A stretch of 64,000 nt of DNA from Sipunculus nudus (Eukaryota > Annelida > Sipuncula > Golfingiida > Sipunculidae): the NCBI GenBank assembly GCA_026874595.1, contig CM049310.1, positions 86,839,056 through 86,903,055 of the forward strand. The letters run 5' to 3'. Positions 37,001-49,470 of the stretch are shown in pieces (the first letter of the stretch is position 1; every line of letters begins with the position of its first letter). Below the pieces are notes generated by a model. The model did not search any database and had not been told where the DNA came from. It worked only from the letters and a program-made list of their open reading frames with translations. The position numbers and the translations under genes are program-made.

Positions 37001-40000
37001 GATGAACGCACCAACACAAAAGTGATCACAGAATACAAGTACAATGATGAAGGGAAAAAAGTTAAGGTCAGTTATTGCCAAGACTGACTGTGTTTAACAT
37101 CAGATATAATTTAAAAAAAAAACTTTTTTTTTAAATGGTTCATCTAAGCTTTCTGTTTAACAGCTCAAGGGTATATGTTAAATGTATTTGAAAAGTATTA
37201 GAAAATTAGTGTCATTGCATTAATTAAAACATTTATATATATATGAATTCTGTGGAAACTGAAGTCATTTAATTGTAATTAATCCAAAAGTGCACAACAA
37301 ATGAATGGTTTATTAACATTTTATTTTAAATGTGTACAAGTCTTTATAAAGCCATTCATTAATTTCAACCAAGAAAATGTATGGAAGATGTACCACTGGA
37401 AAGTACAACTTTTTATATACTCAGTGTTGTCATAAGCCATTGTGTTTTCAGGTTGTGAAAACCTACAAGCTAGAGAAAAGGAAGGTTTCAAAATCTATTG
37501 CAAGGAGAAAGGTATGACTGCATCATTTAGCACTAATATACTTTTTTTTAAATAAATAAGCAAAAAAAAATCTTTCTGTATCCACCTGCAGGTAATAATA
37601 ATTGTAATTTCTTAATTAGTGCTACCCTCTTACTTCCTCCCTGGTTAAATTTTTCAAGTAGACATGATTTTGACTTGGGAATCTGCCCATTTCTGATACA
37701 TGATAATCAAACAGGACAATTGAACTATCCTAAAATAAGGTTATATTAAAGAAAAAGATGTAGAATACAGCTGAGAATTAGATAACTTTAATGGCTGCAT
37801 GTTTAGACTGATCAAACCGATATAACTTTTTTACAGACATGGAAAAAATTTGGAGAGGCTGCCACAGACCCCCCAGGACCAAATCCAGCCAACACCATCA
37901 TCTCTGAAGAAATATTCATGCAGTTCATCCACAACAAACAAGATGTAAGTAATCTGATCATGCACGGTTGTTGCTTAATATTGGGTACTTGTGGTTATGT
38001 ATGTTACTTTTAGAATTGGAAAGACATTTATTCAAATGATGATATATATACACTTCCCATGATAGTGTTTTGGTAGAAAGAAAATCTCTCTCTATATATA
38101 TATTGTATATATATATATATGTGTGTGTGTTAGTATTATTGTAACCTATAATCATTTCATTAAGAAAAAAATCTTTTAAATCTGTTCAAATATAGTGAAG
38201 GCAAGCAGAAAATTACAACCAAGGTTATGAGTAGGGGACAAGTAAAGTTTTAACAACATGACCATAACCTTTAACTTTCTTTCTGCTTTACAGGATGACT
38301 TTATATTAATGCTTTATTAATAGTTTGTTTTGTGATATGCCACACATATTGCTGCAATAACTTATCCGGGCTTTGATGAATTTTCACCAAACTCAACTAC
38401 TTACCAGCAGATTATCTCACCAGAGTTCAGTTATGGGCGAAATCCATGCATATTTTATAAGGTCACTAGGCTACTTTGTGGTGTCGCCGCAATAACTTAT
38501 GAAGAACATGATGGATTTTGATAAACATCAGAAATGTCAATCAGTAAAATATCTCACCTATGTCTGATATCAAGTAAATTCTACACATATTTAATGAGGT
38601 CAGAGGTCACTGCACTTTGGAGGCACATTGGAAACTAAAAAATCCTATGAATTTAAATGAAACTCATTATACATATTTACTTATAGAGTTTCTCATCTCA
38701 ATTGAATTCCTCAGCAGATTTCACGCATATTTAATGAGGTCAGAGATCACAAGACATAAGATGGGCATATTATGCATGTTTGCAGTGCTCTTGTTAGAAC
38801 TAGGTCAAACCAAATCACCGTGTTTACACTGAATTAGTGAATGGGTTTAATTGATTTACATGGGACACATTTGAAACCACATCTGGAGCTAGATTCAAAA
38901 TACCTTGGCCGAAGCAGGTTGAAAAGAACCCATTTGGATAAATGTGTGAATACTTAATTCATATTGATAACAATTTGAAAATCTTTTACTTTTGCCATGG
39001 GAAAGGGGAATTCTTTATTTACATGCGTCTGTGACTGTTTTGTTTTTACAGCAACTGCAGCCTGAAGAAGAAGACCCTCTAAAGAAACTCCAGGGACAGA
39101 AACTGGTGAGCTGTCGTATCTGTAAAGGCGACCATTGGACGACGCGTTGTCCATACAAGGACACCCTCACCCCACTTGGAGAGCTTGAGGAGAAAGGTAA
39201 ACCAGCAGGGGAGGCAGGGACACCTGCCACGCCAGCAGCAGCAGCACCTGGAGCAGCTCCCGCAGCTGGCAGTGGTTCTAAAGTTGGTAAATATGTGCCT
39301 CCCAGCATGAGGGATGGAGCTGGCCGAGGGCGAGGAGACAGCATGATGCCAAACAGAAGAGGTTAGTGATTTTTTCAAGGGTCCATAGCAATATCTGCTG
39401 TGAGGAAAATAAAAAATTAGGTTGCTAACAATTGTAAATGTTTAAATGGGTCATAGATTTTAAAGCAAAGACCTGTGTTCCTATGTCATGTAATGCATAC
39501 ACTATAGCAGCCATACTCTTATTTATCTTTCCACCTGTTATATTTGTGTTCATTTGTATTATAAACAGTAGAACACCTGCTGACGGCCACGCCTCAATAA
39601 CAGTCAATACATCTATAACGATCAGATTTTCAGGTCCCAAATTTTCGACCGTTATATTTCATAATCATTGTGTTGTCAGTTACGGTCACTTCTCTATTCC
39701 GTATTACGGACAGGTTTCTCGGTCCCGCAGGCTGGGAAACGCATAAATTACAGTAAGGGGCAGTGACCCCGTGACATGGGCTCAACAAATTGAGCAACCA
39801 CTTCTGACCTCAATATCATTACACAAGTGTCTGCTCTCACATATTCCTGTCTGAGTGCCTGGGTAAAGGTAACCACTCGACCGTGACTGAGTTGTTTGAC
39901 ACGTAACCCACTCAGCCTCATTAGTATGCACAATAGTAAGGCATGTGTTCCCACCTGCGTGATGTTTTGGAATAAGTCGTGCAAGCTGGATCTTAATCAG

Positions 40001-42325
40001 GATGTTTGTCATTTATAAAACTAATGACAACCAGCCGGTCCCGATGATTATATCATCAGAAAAACATTAGGCAAACTGTGGATCTTTAAACTTTCTTTAA
40101 TGTCCTTGTGAACACGTACATCAAAAGAAAACAGTGCGGCAAACACCGCACAATTTACCCATACATGAATAATTATGAATGCAAAATAAACATTGTTACA
40201 TGTATAAAATGTTAAGCATACTCTGTACCAGTCTCTTTGACTTGATTGTAAATATTTTATTTTTTTTATATTGATAACAGTTATCATACTTATACTCTGT
40301 ATATAAGTTTATTTTGTTAATTGTAATAAAGATTTGAACCTGGTTTTGTGTTACATTTCAACCCCCCTAAACTGGCAAAGTCCTGTATTATGGCCACTCC
40401 TGTATTAAGGCCACTTTCATCCAGTCCCGATGGTGACCGTAATACAGGTGTTCTACTGTATATATTACTTAACTTCTTTGAACATGTAAATACTTAATTG
40501 AAGTATGGGTACTCATGTGGATAAATTGTAATAAGAAAAGTTGAAAAATATCAAACATCAAGACTTAAAACCTGAGTATAATATGATTGATAAACTAGAC
40601 AACAGCACTGAACAGACATTAGTTACCTGTTAATATACAATGTAAGCACTGCTCAGTAAATGTAATACACAGACTGGTTGCATGATATAACACAACATAT
40701 GACAGAGACCATGTACTGATACTGGGTTTAATGTATTGTGACAGATGAAACAGCCACCATACGTGTCACCAACTTGTCAGAAGACACCCGGGAATCGGAT
40801 CTTCAGGATCTGTTCCGTCCTTTTGGACAAATACAGAGGATATACCTGGCCAAGGACAAGTACACGGGAATGTCAAAGGTCGGGATGATCACCCACATCA
40901 GATCATATATTCAATTATTTATCAGATCATCCACATTTGATAAAACATGGTTTGTCTTGGTTAAGGTTATTTAAGATTTAAAAGTAACATTTGAAATCAT
41001 ACAGACTTGAGAACTAGAAATAATATGCAATTGCTGAAGTGCAGTTTTGCCTTAAAAAGTAAGGTCAGCTTTGTCTGAATTTATTGATAATATCAAGATA
41101 GTTGGGTAAAACTTAAGCTGGGGGACTGGTGAATTTGGTATTACATTTGATTTGATTGTCTCTTACTAATGTTACTCATGCATGCTTATTGATTTCCCCT
41201 TTCAGCAAGCAAGATTGGATGTAGTTTATTTGTGAATAGCTGCTGGTGACAATTCTAACTTTTTTTTTACTGGAAAACACAACTAAATATTTATTTGAAG
41301 TATTCATTTCTCTTTTGCTGATACCCTTGGCCACTATGTTATTTGTTGTTTTATGCAACAGAGCTGTGGTCTCTACATCTATAATTAATATTCCCAAGAA
41401 TAATTTCAAACATGACAGGATATTTGTTAACATGAAATTGGGTCTTTTCCTGAAAAAAATTTGTATAAATGTTTTGCAAAAAATTAATATTTATCATTTC
41501 AGGAGGTGGGGATAAACAGATGTGTTTGATTGTTTCCTGAACTTTAATTATCTATTACCTACTACCTTTGTTTGTTATCTCAGCATTTTCCTTTTTTTTT
41601 TCTTTTTGAAAGTTTCATTCTTTTAATTAGAGAGTATCCTGTCTGTGAACCTACCATTCAGACTTGTATATATATTGCAGGGTTTTGCTTTCATCAACTT
41701 TTACCGGCGAGAAGATGCTGCCAGAGCTATTGCAGGTGTCTCAGGTTTTGGTTACGATCACTTGATCCTCAATGTGGAATGGGCCAAGTAAGTTCTGAGA
41801 TACTAAGTCTTTATTGTTATAAAATGAACTTATATGTTTGCAATGAGAGAACTGTGTGAACTTCAATTAAATTTGAAAAATATTTGAAATGTAAATCTAA
41901 AGTTTAAATGTTGTCAATTTTTTGCAGTTAAATATGGGTCGTTTCTCTGATGCCTTCATTTGGAATAAATGCAAGATTGATTCAAATGCCTTCACAAGAG
42001 GGTCACATATTGATGAAACATGAGTTGAATTTATCCTATGGTTGCCATTGAAACAAAGATAAATAGTTTTTGTTCCAACTTGAGCTTCTGTTTACATTAG
42101 TTTAACAAAATATGATTACACCTTAAGCAAGGATAATTATTATGTGAAATGCTACAAATATCAGTAATTTTCTGTCCATGGGAACAAAACCACAGGAGGC
42201 CAGTGACAGAAAACCAAATATGTAAATTAAACAGATTACATTGATAAATAAACATGATATTCTGTTTATTATTTTGCTCAAAAGATGAAATTTTTTAATT
42301 TTTCAGACCAAGTGGCACAAACTAA
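34079..42325 (+). CDS. EIF3G: Eukaryotic translation initiation factor 3 subunit G (eIF3g), complete
   Basis: RNA-binding subunit of the eIF3 complex, which acts on the 40S ribosome in mRNA recruitment and scanning in the cytoplasm. Nine exons: 34079-34098, 36655-36698, 36972-37066, 37452-37511, 37837-37944, 39052-39361, 40745-40878, 41681-41787 and 42307-42325. All introns are GT-AG, phases agree, and the coding length is 897 nt (298 residues plus TAA), slightly shorter than the ~320-residue human protein. N-terminal KPSWADQVE is the conserved eIF3g start. A zinc knuckle of type CX2CX3HX4C lies at Cys130, Cys133, His137, Cys142, followed by an Ala/Gly/Pro-rich linker (~157-190), then KYVPPSMRD and GRGRG. 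The RRM spans ~216-293, with RNP2 IRVTNL at 218-223 and RNP1 KGFAFINF at 257-264. It ends AKPSGTN. The ATG sits 20 nt before the first donor, a very short coding exon 1. Introns 1 and 6 carry mobile-element debris. The identification is secure. Confidence 0.96.
34196..35235. repeat. Large inverted repeat in eIF3G intron 1
   Basis: The segment 34196-34540 is matched in reverse orientation by 34950-35235. Matching blocks include GAAGTGGCTA...AACCGGCAG / its complement, TACTCTGTACTTTCCATTAT, and GACAATGAGCTGACAATATA. About 400 bases separate the arms. It looks like a foldback or long-TIR element; no coding capacity seen. Confidence 0.8.
35232..35818. repeat. Direct-repeat cassette with a tRNA-like core
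   Basis: Two near-identical ~135 bp direct repeats (35232-35368 and 35683-35818, both starting CATGAGCTATGAAGACTGG) flank ~315 bases. At 35634-35695 on the minus strand the core contains an A box TAGCTCATGGTAGAGC and a B-box-like GGTTTGAGTCT, so a tRNA-derived SINE head. Terminal direct repeats of this size around a short core also fit a TRIM-like LTR element. Class undecided. Confidence 0.65.
36370..36600. repeat. Dispersed repeat fragment, eIF3G intron 1
   Basis: Shares AGCCTGATTAAATCAGACTC and TATATTGAGTCCAA with 24235-24730. It ends a few tens of bases before eIF3G exon 2. Confidence 0.5.
38300..38790. repeat. Dispersed repeat in eIF3G intron 5
   Basis: Three modules with CATATTTAATGAGGTCAGAG-like ends and GCAATAACTTAT starts, the opposite orientation of 1860-2220. 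Confidence 0.6.
39566..40458. mobile_element. Pogo/Tigger-like element, ~0.9 kb, in eIF3G intron 6
   Basis: Perfect 14 bp terminal inverted repeats: CAGTAGAACACCTG on the left and CAGGTGTTCTACTG on the right, followed by TA on the right (left flank is AA, probably mutated). Subterminal GGCCAC/GTGACCG stretches match the smaller MITEs of this window. Open frames inside (for example 39748-39984, minus) match no transposase I can recognise. Confidence 0.7.
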
Positions 42326-42420
42326 CAACAAGAGGAAGGTCGTCCTGTAATCCAATATTCCACCGCTGTCTGCACGTCGTTAGTCTGCTGTAAATTCTTC
42401 TGCTAACTATGTACCAGAGG

Positions 42421-42426
42421 AATAAA
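42421..42426 (+). terminator. Polyadenylation signal of eIF3G
   Basis: AATAAA lies 96 bases after the eIF3G stop codon and is followed by a GT-rich stretch at about 42450-42468, the usual downstream element. The 3' UTR is therefore probably only ~110-125 nt. Cleavage site not determined. Confidence 0.8.
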
Positions 42427-43079
42427 TATTATCATCCAGCCATTACCGAGGTTTTGTTGTTTCTTTGATCATACACTAGGGCTTGGGTCAATGATATCAA
42501 AATATGATTACCTACAAATACACTCAAAATGTCAAATAACAATTATAATTACACATATTTGCAAATGTAATTAATTACAATTACATTGAAAAGTAATTTC
42601 CATTACTTTTTGTCAGTTAAAGTATTTGGAGACTGAACACAAAATATACAAACCCTCACTAGAAACCCTGTCAGGGATCAGGTGTAAACACAGCTCAGGT
42701 GAAACTAGGCATCAACCCCACTAGGAATCAGCAGTAATGACTTTTTTGTTGTAGTATTCAAGTTTTATGTCTGATTTCTGGCAGAATATTTAAGTATATT
42801 TTTCAAAGTAATTACAACTACTTGAAATGTAAAATGTGTTCAATTACAAAATACTTCGAATTACAGGAAATTATGTAATTAATTACATTCAAATACAATT
42901 ACATTTTCAGTTACCCCAGCCCTGGCATTCACATTGTTTACACTCACTGGAGTCTTGTGCAAAGACTAGTGCTTGATTTTTGTTTACTAAAAGATTGTAA
43001 TATACAGTGGAACCCCGCCTTGTGACCACCCCACAATTGCGATCACCCCACAATTACGACCATTTTGCATGGTCCTGAT

Positions 43080-44255
43080 TTTTATGCCCCCGCCACAAAG
43101 TGGCCGGGGCATATAGTTTTACCCATGTCCGTCATTCCGTCATTCCGAAATCAAACAGTTGTACGGACTTTTTTTCGCAATGCCTGCAGATATTGGCCTG
43201 ATTTTTGGTGTGTGGGCAGATATAGATCAGTTACAGATCAAGTTCGCGTTACGTCCCAGTTGACCTCCTTTTGACCGTTTTACTGGTCCTAAACTTAGAA
43301 AATTTCATGAAAAATAGAAATTTCATGACAAATACACATGTACGGACTTTTTTTCGCAATGCCTGCAGATATTGGCCTGATTTTTGGTGTGTAGGCAGAT
43401 AATGACCAGTTACAGATCGAGTTGGCGTTTTGGCCCAGTTGACCTACTTTTGACTGTTTTACGCCTCCTAAACTTAGAAAATTTCATGAAAAATAGAAAT
43501 TTTCATGACAAATACACATGTACGGACTTTTTTTTCGCAATGCCTGCAGATATTGGCCTGATTTTTTGTGTGTGGGCAGATAATGACCAGTTACAGATCA
43601 AGTTCGCGTTTTGTCCCAGTTGACCTACTTTTGACCATTTGACAGTGCTCTAACATAGAAAATTTCATAAAAAAGTGCACATGTATGGACTTTTTTTCGC
43701 AATGCCTGCAGATACGGGCCTGATTTTTGGTGTGTAGGCTGATAATGACCAGTTACAGATCGAGTTCTTGTTTTGTCCCAGTTGACCTACTTTTGACCAT
43801 TTGACTGCTCCTGAACATAGAAAGTTTCATGAAAAATAGAAATGTTCATAACAAATGCATATGTACTGACTTTTTTCCTCAATGCCTGCTGATACCACCC
43901 TGATTTTTTATGTATGGGCAGATAATGACAGTTACAGATCGAGTTCGTGTTTCGTCCTGGTTGACCTACTTTTCACTGTTTTACGGCTCCTAAACATAGA
44001 AAATTTCATGAAAGACAGAAATTTTTATGGAAAATGCACATGTATGGACTTTTTTTCACAATGCCTGCATATACTGGCATGAATTTTGGCGTGTTGCTTG
44101 ATAATGACCCGTTACAGATCGAGTTTGCATTTTGCCCTTGTTGACCTACTTTTGACCATACGACACCTCCTGAACTTAAAAAAATTTTCAAAATTTTACA
44201 AATGTTTCTAATTTGCCCCAGGCGGGGGCATTCGTGTCGTTCCAACACATCTAGT
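43080..44255. mobile_element. Pearl-like / Helentron-type non-autonomous element (nested)
   Basis: Starts TTTATGCCCCCGCC and ends GGCGGGGGCATTCGTG then CTAG. The 10-bp TGCCCCCGCC and GGCGGGGGCA are perfect inverted subterminal repeats and can each sit in a hairpin (left CGCCACAAAGTGGC; right GCCCCAGGCGGGGGC). The core is about six tandem copies of a ~180 bp unit with CGGACTTTTTTTCGCAATGC and CAGTTGACCTACTTTTGAC. Structure agrees with bivalve pearl/HINE elements; the name is inference. Confidence 0.75.
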
Positions 44256-44898
44256 TTTTAGTTTATTTATGTTAAAAAATGACTCACAATTACGACCACC
44301 CCTGAATTCAGAATTACGACCAGATTTCCTGGCCCCAGCGCTAATGCGACCCCGCTAATGCAACCATCGCCGAGAAGTACTGAAACAACATTTGTCACGA
44401 GACAATGGCTACGTCTTGTCACAGGCGCCTTAACTGAAGATCAAAGCGGGTAACAAGGTTTCTTAACCCGAGTGTTAATCTGGTTCCGCATATCTTCCCC
44501 ACTCGGTGTCTTCGCTGAGACTCGTTGAGGTGTAGGTTATAGATCAAAGAGGGTAACCATCGGCCTGATTACTTAATGAGCCGGTCAGACCTGGGGTCAG
44601 TTGCTAATTGCCCCTCAGTGATCACCTGTAGTACAGCTACCCTAAGTGTGGGGTTGCGGGCTTAATATTTCAACTCATCACATATTGTTCGATCCTCATT
44701 GGTAAAATTAACGCTCTAGTTAATCCCAGATGTGTTCATACCTTACTGACACAGAGTATTGAGCATTCAGTAAAATGTATAAATAAAGCTTGCATGGGGA
44801 AAATATCCCTCACATTAACTTGCCTTTTCTGATAGATCGTTGTCAGTTTATTTCTCTGCTGTTAAGTGTGCATTTAAATTGCTTGCTGTTAGGCAACC

Positions 44899-45023
44899 AT
44901 GCCTCTGAAAGATAAAGTGGCGTTAACCAAGGCGGCAACACCAAATGACTCGGCAGTTTATAGCATCGGGAAAACTCAAGTTCACAAATTTATACTCGAG
45001 CGGAAGGCTAAATATAGGACAGC
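44899..45023 (+). pseudogene. Pogo-like transposase N-terminal remnant
   Basis: ATG opens a ~40-codon frame reading MPLKDKVALTK ... SIGKTQVHKFILERKAKY. IGKTQV followed by IL and a basic run is the recognition-helix region of the CENP-B/pogo N-terminal helix-turn-helix. The frame then degenerates (stop at about 45057) and the DDE catalytic core is absent. It lies inside the TA-flanked element, which fits. Confidence 0.6.
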
Positions 45024-46439
45024 CACGTATTATGTTCAATATGCATTCAGTAGGTTGTAATCGCATTTCCTTAGTGTTATTATTTGTTAATCATCAGTCA
45101 CTACGTATGTGTACATGTATATTAATTTTTATCATGAATAAATATGTTCAGCTACACACACAAAAAAAAAACATTCATAAATAATAAGGGTCCTCCACTA
45201 AGTAAAATATTTTGTTATAATTCACATTAAAGATATGCAATAGATAAACTCTGATAAACATTAAATATCAGCGTGTTATATGCGACCACGGTAAGTTTCA
45301 CAAATACGACTACCCCCAAATTACGAACACTTTGCTCAGTCCCCAGGGTGGTCGTAATTGTGGGGTTCCACTGTACTATGGTTGGTTTTATGTTCATGAG
45401 AATTTTAACTTCTCAATATCTATGAAAGGGAGAGTAAGCCAAAAATAATGAAATAAGCTGCCCCATCAACACTGGTGAACAGGCATTTAAGCTTTCAGTA
45501 TTATTGTTTTCTCATGACTTGAAACAATGCCTATGATATCAAAATTCAAAAGGCAAGAGATTGACATCATAAATTATAACTTATCTTTTAGGTTCCTAAG
45601 TATATTGAAGATTGATATTAGAAGATATTATGATATATTTTACATAGCTCTTAATGATGAACAAGCAAGTTCAACTTGTATGATATACTTAAGTGTTATT
45701 GTTTAAGATTTAAAGATTTGGGCAATGTAAAAATCCTTTGAAAACGCTTATAGTTTGTGTCGGTTATATTATTGTGTGGTGGAAACGTGGAGGTGAAACC
45801 AGGGGGGCACTCTAAAAATGTGAATATGGCAAAAAAATAGCCCATGAATATAAAGCCAACATTATTTTGTGATTATTGTCTGCTTGGGATGTTGCTTTGT
45901 ATGAGGAGTATTTGGTGGCTACATGCAAGTTGCAGTACGGTGTTTGTAACAAGTGATGACGAGTAGAGTGATGATAATGCTAGCAAAGTTAACTATCCAC
46001 AATTAATAAGGTCATTTTATTGACGTCAGTGCGACTGTTGAGGAAATATCAGTGATTCAGTACAGTGTCGTTTGCTCAAAAACTAGTGGTTGACCAACCA
46101 CGTGCTTTCATGGTTCCTAATTGCATATCTCTCCCTGAAAATAAGTTAGAATATCGTTCTTTGCAGATCTTTAGAGATGTCACTAAAAGAGTGGAAATTG
46201 CAGTGTCATTGGACATTTCAAGAATATTCAGAAAATGGGACGGGTTTATCTTGAGTGTGGTGACCTTTGCTCTCCTTGTTTTGTACAAACAATTGTAGTT
46301 GCGCTCTATTCAGTATTCTCATTTTACTATTTTTAGCAAACTTGTGAGCTCATGTGATGTGTGTGGCATCGGCCATCATCTGTTGTCCGTACGTTATCCC
46401 ATCTGTACCCATCTGTACTTAAATAACACAAAAATTACT

Positions 46440-47250
46440 TAACTCAGTTACTAAGCTATAATTAATGATAGACAAAGATGCAGTTGATAATATTAATCTA
46501 GATTCCTACTGTGTCTAATGTGTACATTGATGTGAAATTAGTCCAAAATGAATATATTACATTATTTTTTTTAATATAAATAAAAGCAATAAAAACCAGG
46601 TACTTATGATCATTATTTAAATGTGTTAATTTTGTATATTCTCGATTCTCAACATCATTGTTTGGTGAAAACTGAATAAATTAATTGCGATTAATTTGCA
46701 ATTGTATTTATATATATATACGAATATATACGAATATGAATATGTACTCCATTATAAAATTTCTTGCATAAAGAACGGGAATTCAGGTAAAAATGAAAGT
46801 ATATGAATACCAGTGCAAATACTTTCAAAATGTATTCATGAATGCATTCATGAATATATTCTTTAATAGTATTTTAATAATCATTTCAGTTATATTTCAT
46901 TTTAAAAAATCATAAGATTCTCTTATTATTTTTAATAAAAATTATATTTGGGACAATATTTGTAAAATTATTTAATTAATAGTTAAACTCTTATATTATA
47001 TGTTCTGCTTATAAGTTATATGGCCAAGTCAAAATCTGTGTGACAATAGTACTCCATTTGTTAAAAAAATAAATGAAATCAATCCTCTTCCCTGTCTCCA
47101 AAGATACTATCAAAATCATACATAAGCTAAACAACAACAACTTTTAATACAGCTTATATTTATTACCACACAAAACCAGCACGTGAATCATATCTAAATC
47201 ATATTTATCATATATAACAGCTGAGCGCCGTGACCCATAGGTCCCTTGTT
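46440..47250 (-). repeat. Interspersed repeat B, copy 3
   Basis: Reverse orientation of 17595-18660, ending CAGCTGAGCGCCGTGACCCA then TAGGTCCCTTGTT. The stretch 45376-46440 before it shows no gene I can support. Confidence 0.8.
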
Positions 47251-47559
47251 TCATATATTAGTCCTGTTTAAGAAAATGGAAACATTATTTATTAACTGTA
47301 CCAGGAACAAGACCAGACACTTGGGGGGAAAAATACAGCTGATGACTGCAAGAATTGTAATGGGAGGGGTAAACTGAACATCACATGAACTCTTATTTCT
47401 AGAATCAGGATGGGAAACTCTCCAAAAGAGGAGAGAAAACAAACAAGTCCTCCTTTTGCTAAAAATTATAAAAAAATGAAAGGCCACAATATGTTCCTAC
47501 CCGCATAGTAACCTACATGAAACAAGATTTGTGAAAAACAACATAACTGTTCAGCCATA

Positions 47560-49360
47560 TTGTCCAATATTTCACAGAAATGATCCAAGGAACTATCTCT
47601 CCCAAGTTTATGCGAATGGTACCAGTCTGGTGATTTTTGGCCGAGTCACAGGAAGCATACAAAAAAATTACAATATTGATTAGCTATCATCACCATGAGC
47701 TTTTAGTGGCGCCACTGCATCAACTTACATTTTACGGGGGGAAAAGCTTGAAAACCACCTTTTAAAAAATCATGCAGCCTAATTGTTCAATATTTAACAG
47801 AAATGATCCATGAGACGAGCTCTCTCAAGTTTGTTCAAATGGTTTGGGTTTGATGAATTTTGGCCGAGATACAGGAATTTGAACTTGGTCATTTTGTCAA
47901 GTTAGCATACTAACATAACAATCTCAGAAACGACAGGAGCTTTCATCACCATGTTCATTGCAAATATTGGTCACATGACTCCTGTTTAATATGGAGGTTT
48001 TTGTGGTGCCATTTACATCAACCTGTTTTTTTTTATGGGCAAAAACCTCGTAATTTTAGCCTCTTTCAGCTTAAAAAAATGTTTATGATGAAACTGTCAA
48101 GCTGAATGGTTTAATTTTTCACAAGATTTATCTTAGAGAGGGTTTTTTCATTTGTTTATGAATAGATAGGTTCATTGATTTTTGGTAGAGTCATATAAAG
48201 CTTAAGTTGGTCTTGTTGCAATTAGTAAGCCCATCTCAAACTGAGCACTGAGCACAGTCTTCTCCTGCAAAACTGTTGTTTCAACTTCTGTGACATTGCA
48301 CAAAAATGATTCTTAGGTGGTCTTTGTTCAAGTCTTCAAAATGATTTTTGGCAGAATTATTGGACCTTTAACAATGAAAGGACTGTGAGATACTTTGGTA
48401 AACAAAGCTAGTAGATTTATTGTATTAACAAACTGAGCTCTTTGGGTATATAAAGCAGAGCTATACAGGCAACATGAATAAATTGGTTCCATATCCAGCA
48501 TATATGTAAGATAAACCCATGAATAAAATTTATCTGTATTCTGATTTTGCTTTCAATAGGCATCTATTATTATTCAAAACATTTTGATAAAAATTCTTAT
48601 GAATATGCAGCTTGAAAAAAGCACTGTAGCCAAGCAACATGCCAACATTTTGTCTATCTTTAAATAGCTTGGCAGACAGCCATTTATTTCAAATTTGGCA
48701 ACAGACCAAGTTTCAGTCTGGATCAACTATAGCTTTGTCAGACTGCAAACTGTATCAGATTTGCACTATTTCAAGAGTTCACTCAGTGCAGCCAGGTACA
48801 GGTCAAGAGTTCACTCAGTGCAGTAGCTGCAGCTGACAATTAGCTTCGCTTGACTTGGGCCAACTGCTTGCCTCAGCTGAGCTTAGTCAGCACATGCAGT
48901 GCACCTTTCTCAAGAGAAGTTAAATGTATCTGCCTAAAATGTTGGCCAGTCCATGCATCTTTGATGGCTTTCTCGTACACAAGACTGGTGCTGTCACCTA
49001 CAATGATTTTTGCACAATGTACCTGCTTATTTCTTAGGAGGGATTTGATATATAAGCCTGAAATTGTGCATATGTATACACCTCGGATAGCTTTGTCGTA
49101 TACAAGACTCGTGGCGCAACCTTCATTAATTTTTGCACAGTGTATGCTCCTGCTTATTTCTCAGGAGTGATATGACATATCAGCCTGAAATTATACATGT
49201 CCCTACATCTCGGATAGTTTTGTTGTAGACAAAACTTATGGCGCTACCTACGATTGTTTTATGGTTTCATGCATCTGTTCACATATCCCACGAGTGGTTT
49301 GAAGTATCTGTCTGGACATAAAAAAGACAGAGATAACACCACTGAAGTGACCAAGATGTC
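47560..49360. repeat. Mosaic of dispersed repeats
   Basis: 47560-48360 carries modules with TTTTGGCCGAG and GTTCAATATTTCACAGAAATG, the reverse of 25300-26235. 48620-48900 matches 24760-25250 reversed. 48940-49300 holds three modules with GTATACAAGACT.GTGGCGC. No coding signal. Confidence 0.6.
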
Positions 49361-49470
49361 CCCTTTTTACCTGTGAGCTTATGCGATGGTGTGGCGTCGT
49401 CGGCTGTCTGTACGTTAACCCATACTATCTAAAAATCGGCAGTAGCTATCATCACCAAATTTTATGCAAT

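Larger units (their letters stand above)
43005..45373 (+). mobile_element. Pogo/Tigger-like transposon remnant with nested insertion
   Basis: Left end CAGTGGAACCCCGCC, right end GGGGTTCCACTG, TA on both sides (43003-43004, 45374-45375). It carries a second repeat (43080-44255) inserted near the left end and a transposase N-terminal remnant (44899-45023). Without the insertion it is ~1.2 kb, half the size of an autonomous pogo element, so most of the transposase is deleted. Confidence 0.85.

Noticed and set aside
39015-39378. Minus-strand open frames of ~100 codons rich in Ala and Ser/Cys
   Set aside because: They are antisense to eIF3G exon 6, whose coding strand is certain.
40745-40974. Read-through of eIF3G exon 7 as an alternative C-terminus
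   Set aside because: The frame continues only into intron; the donor at 40879 joins in phase to the RNP1 exon at 41681, which is needed for the RRM.
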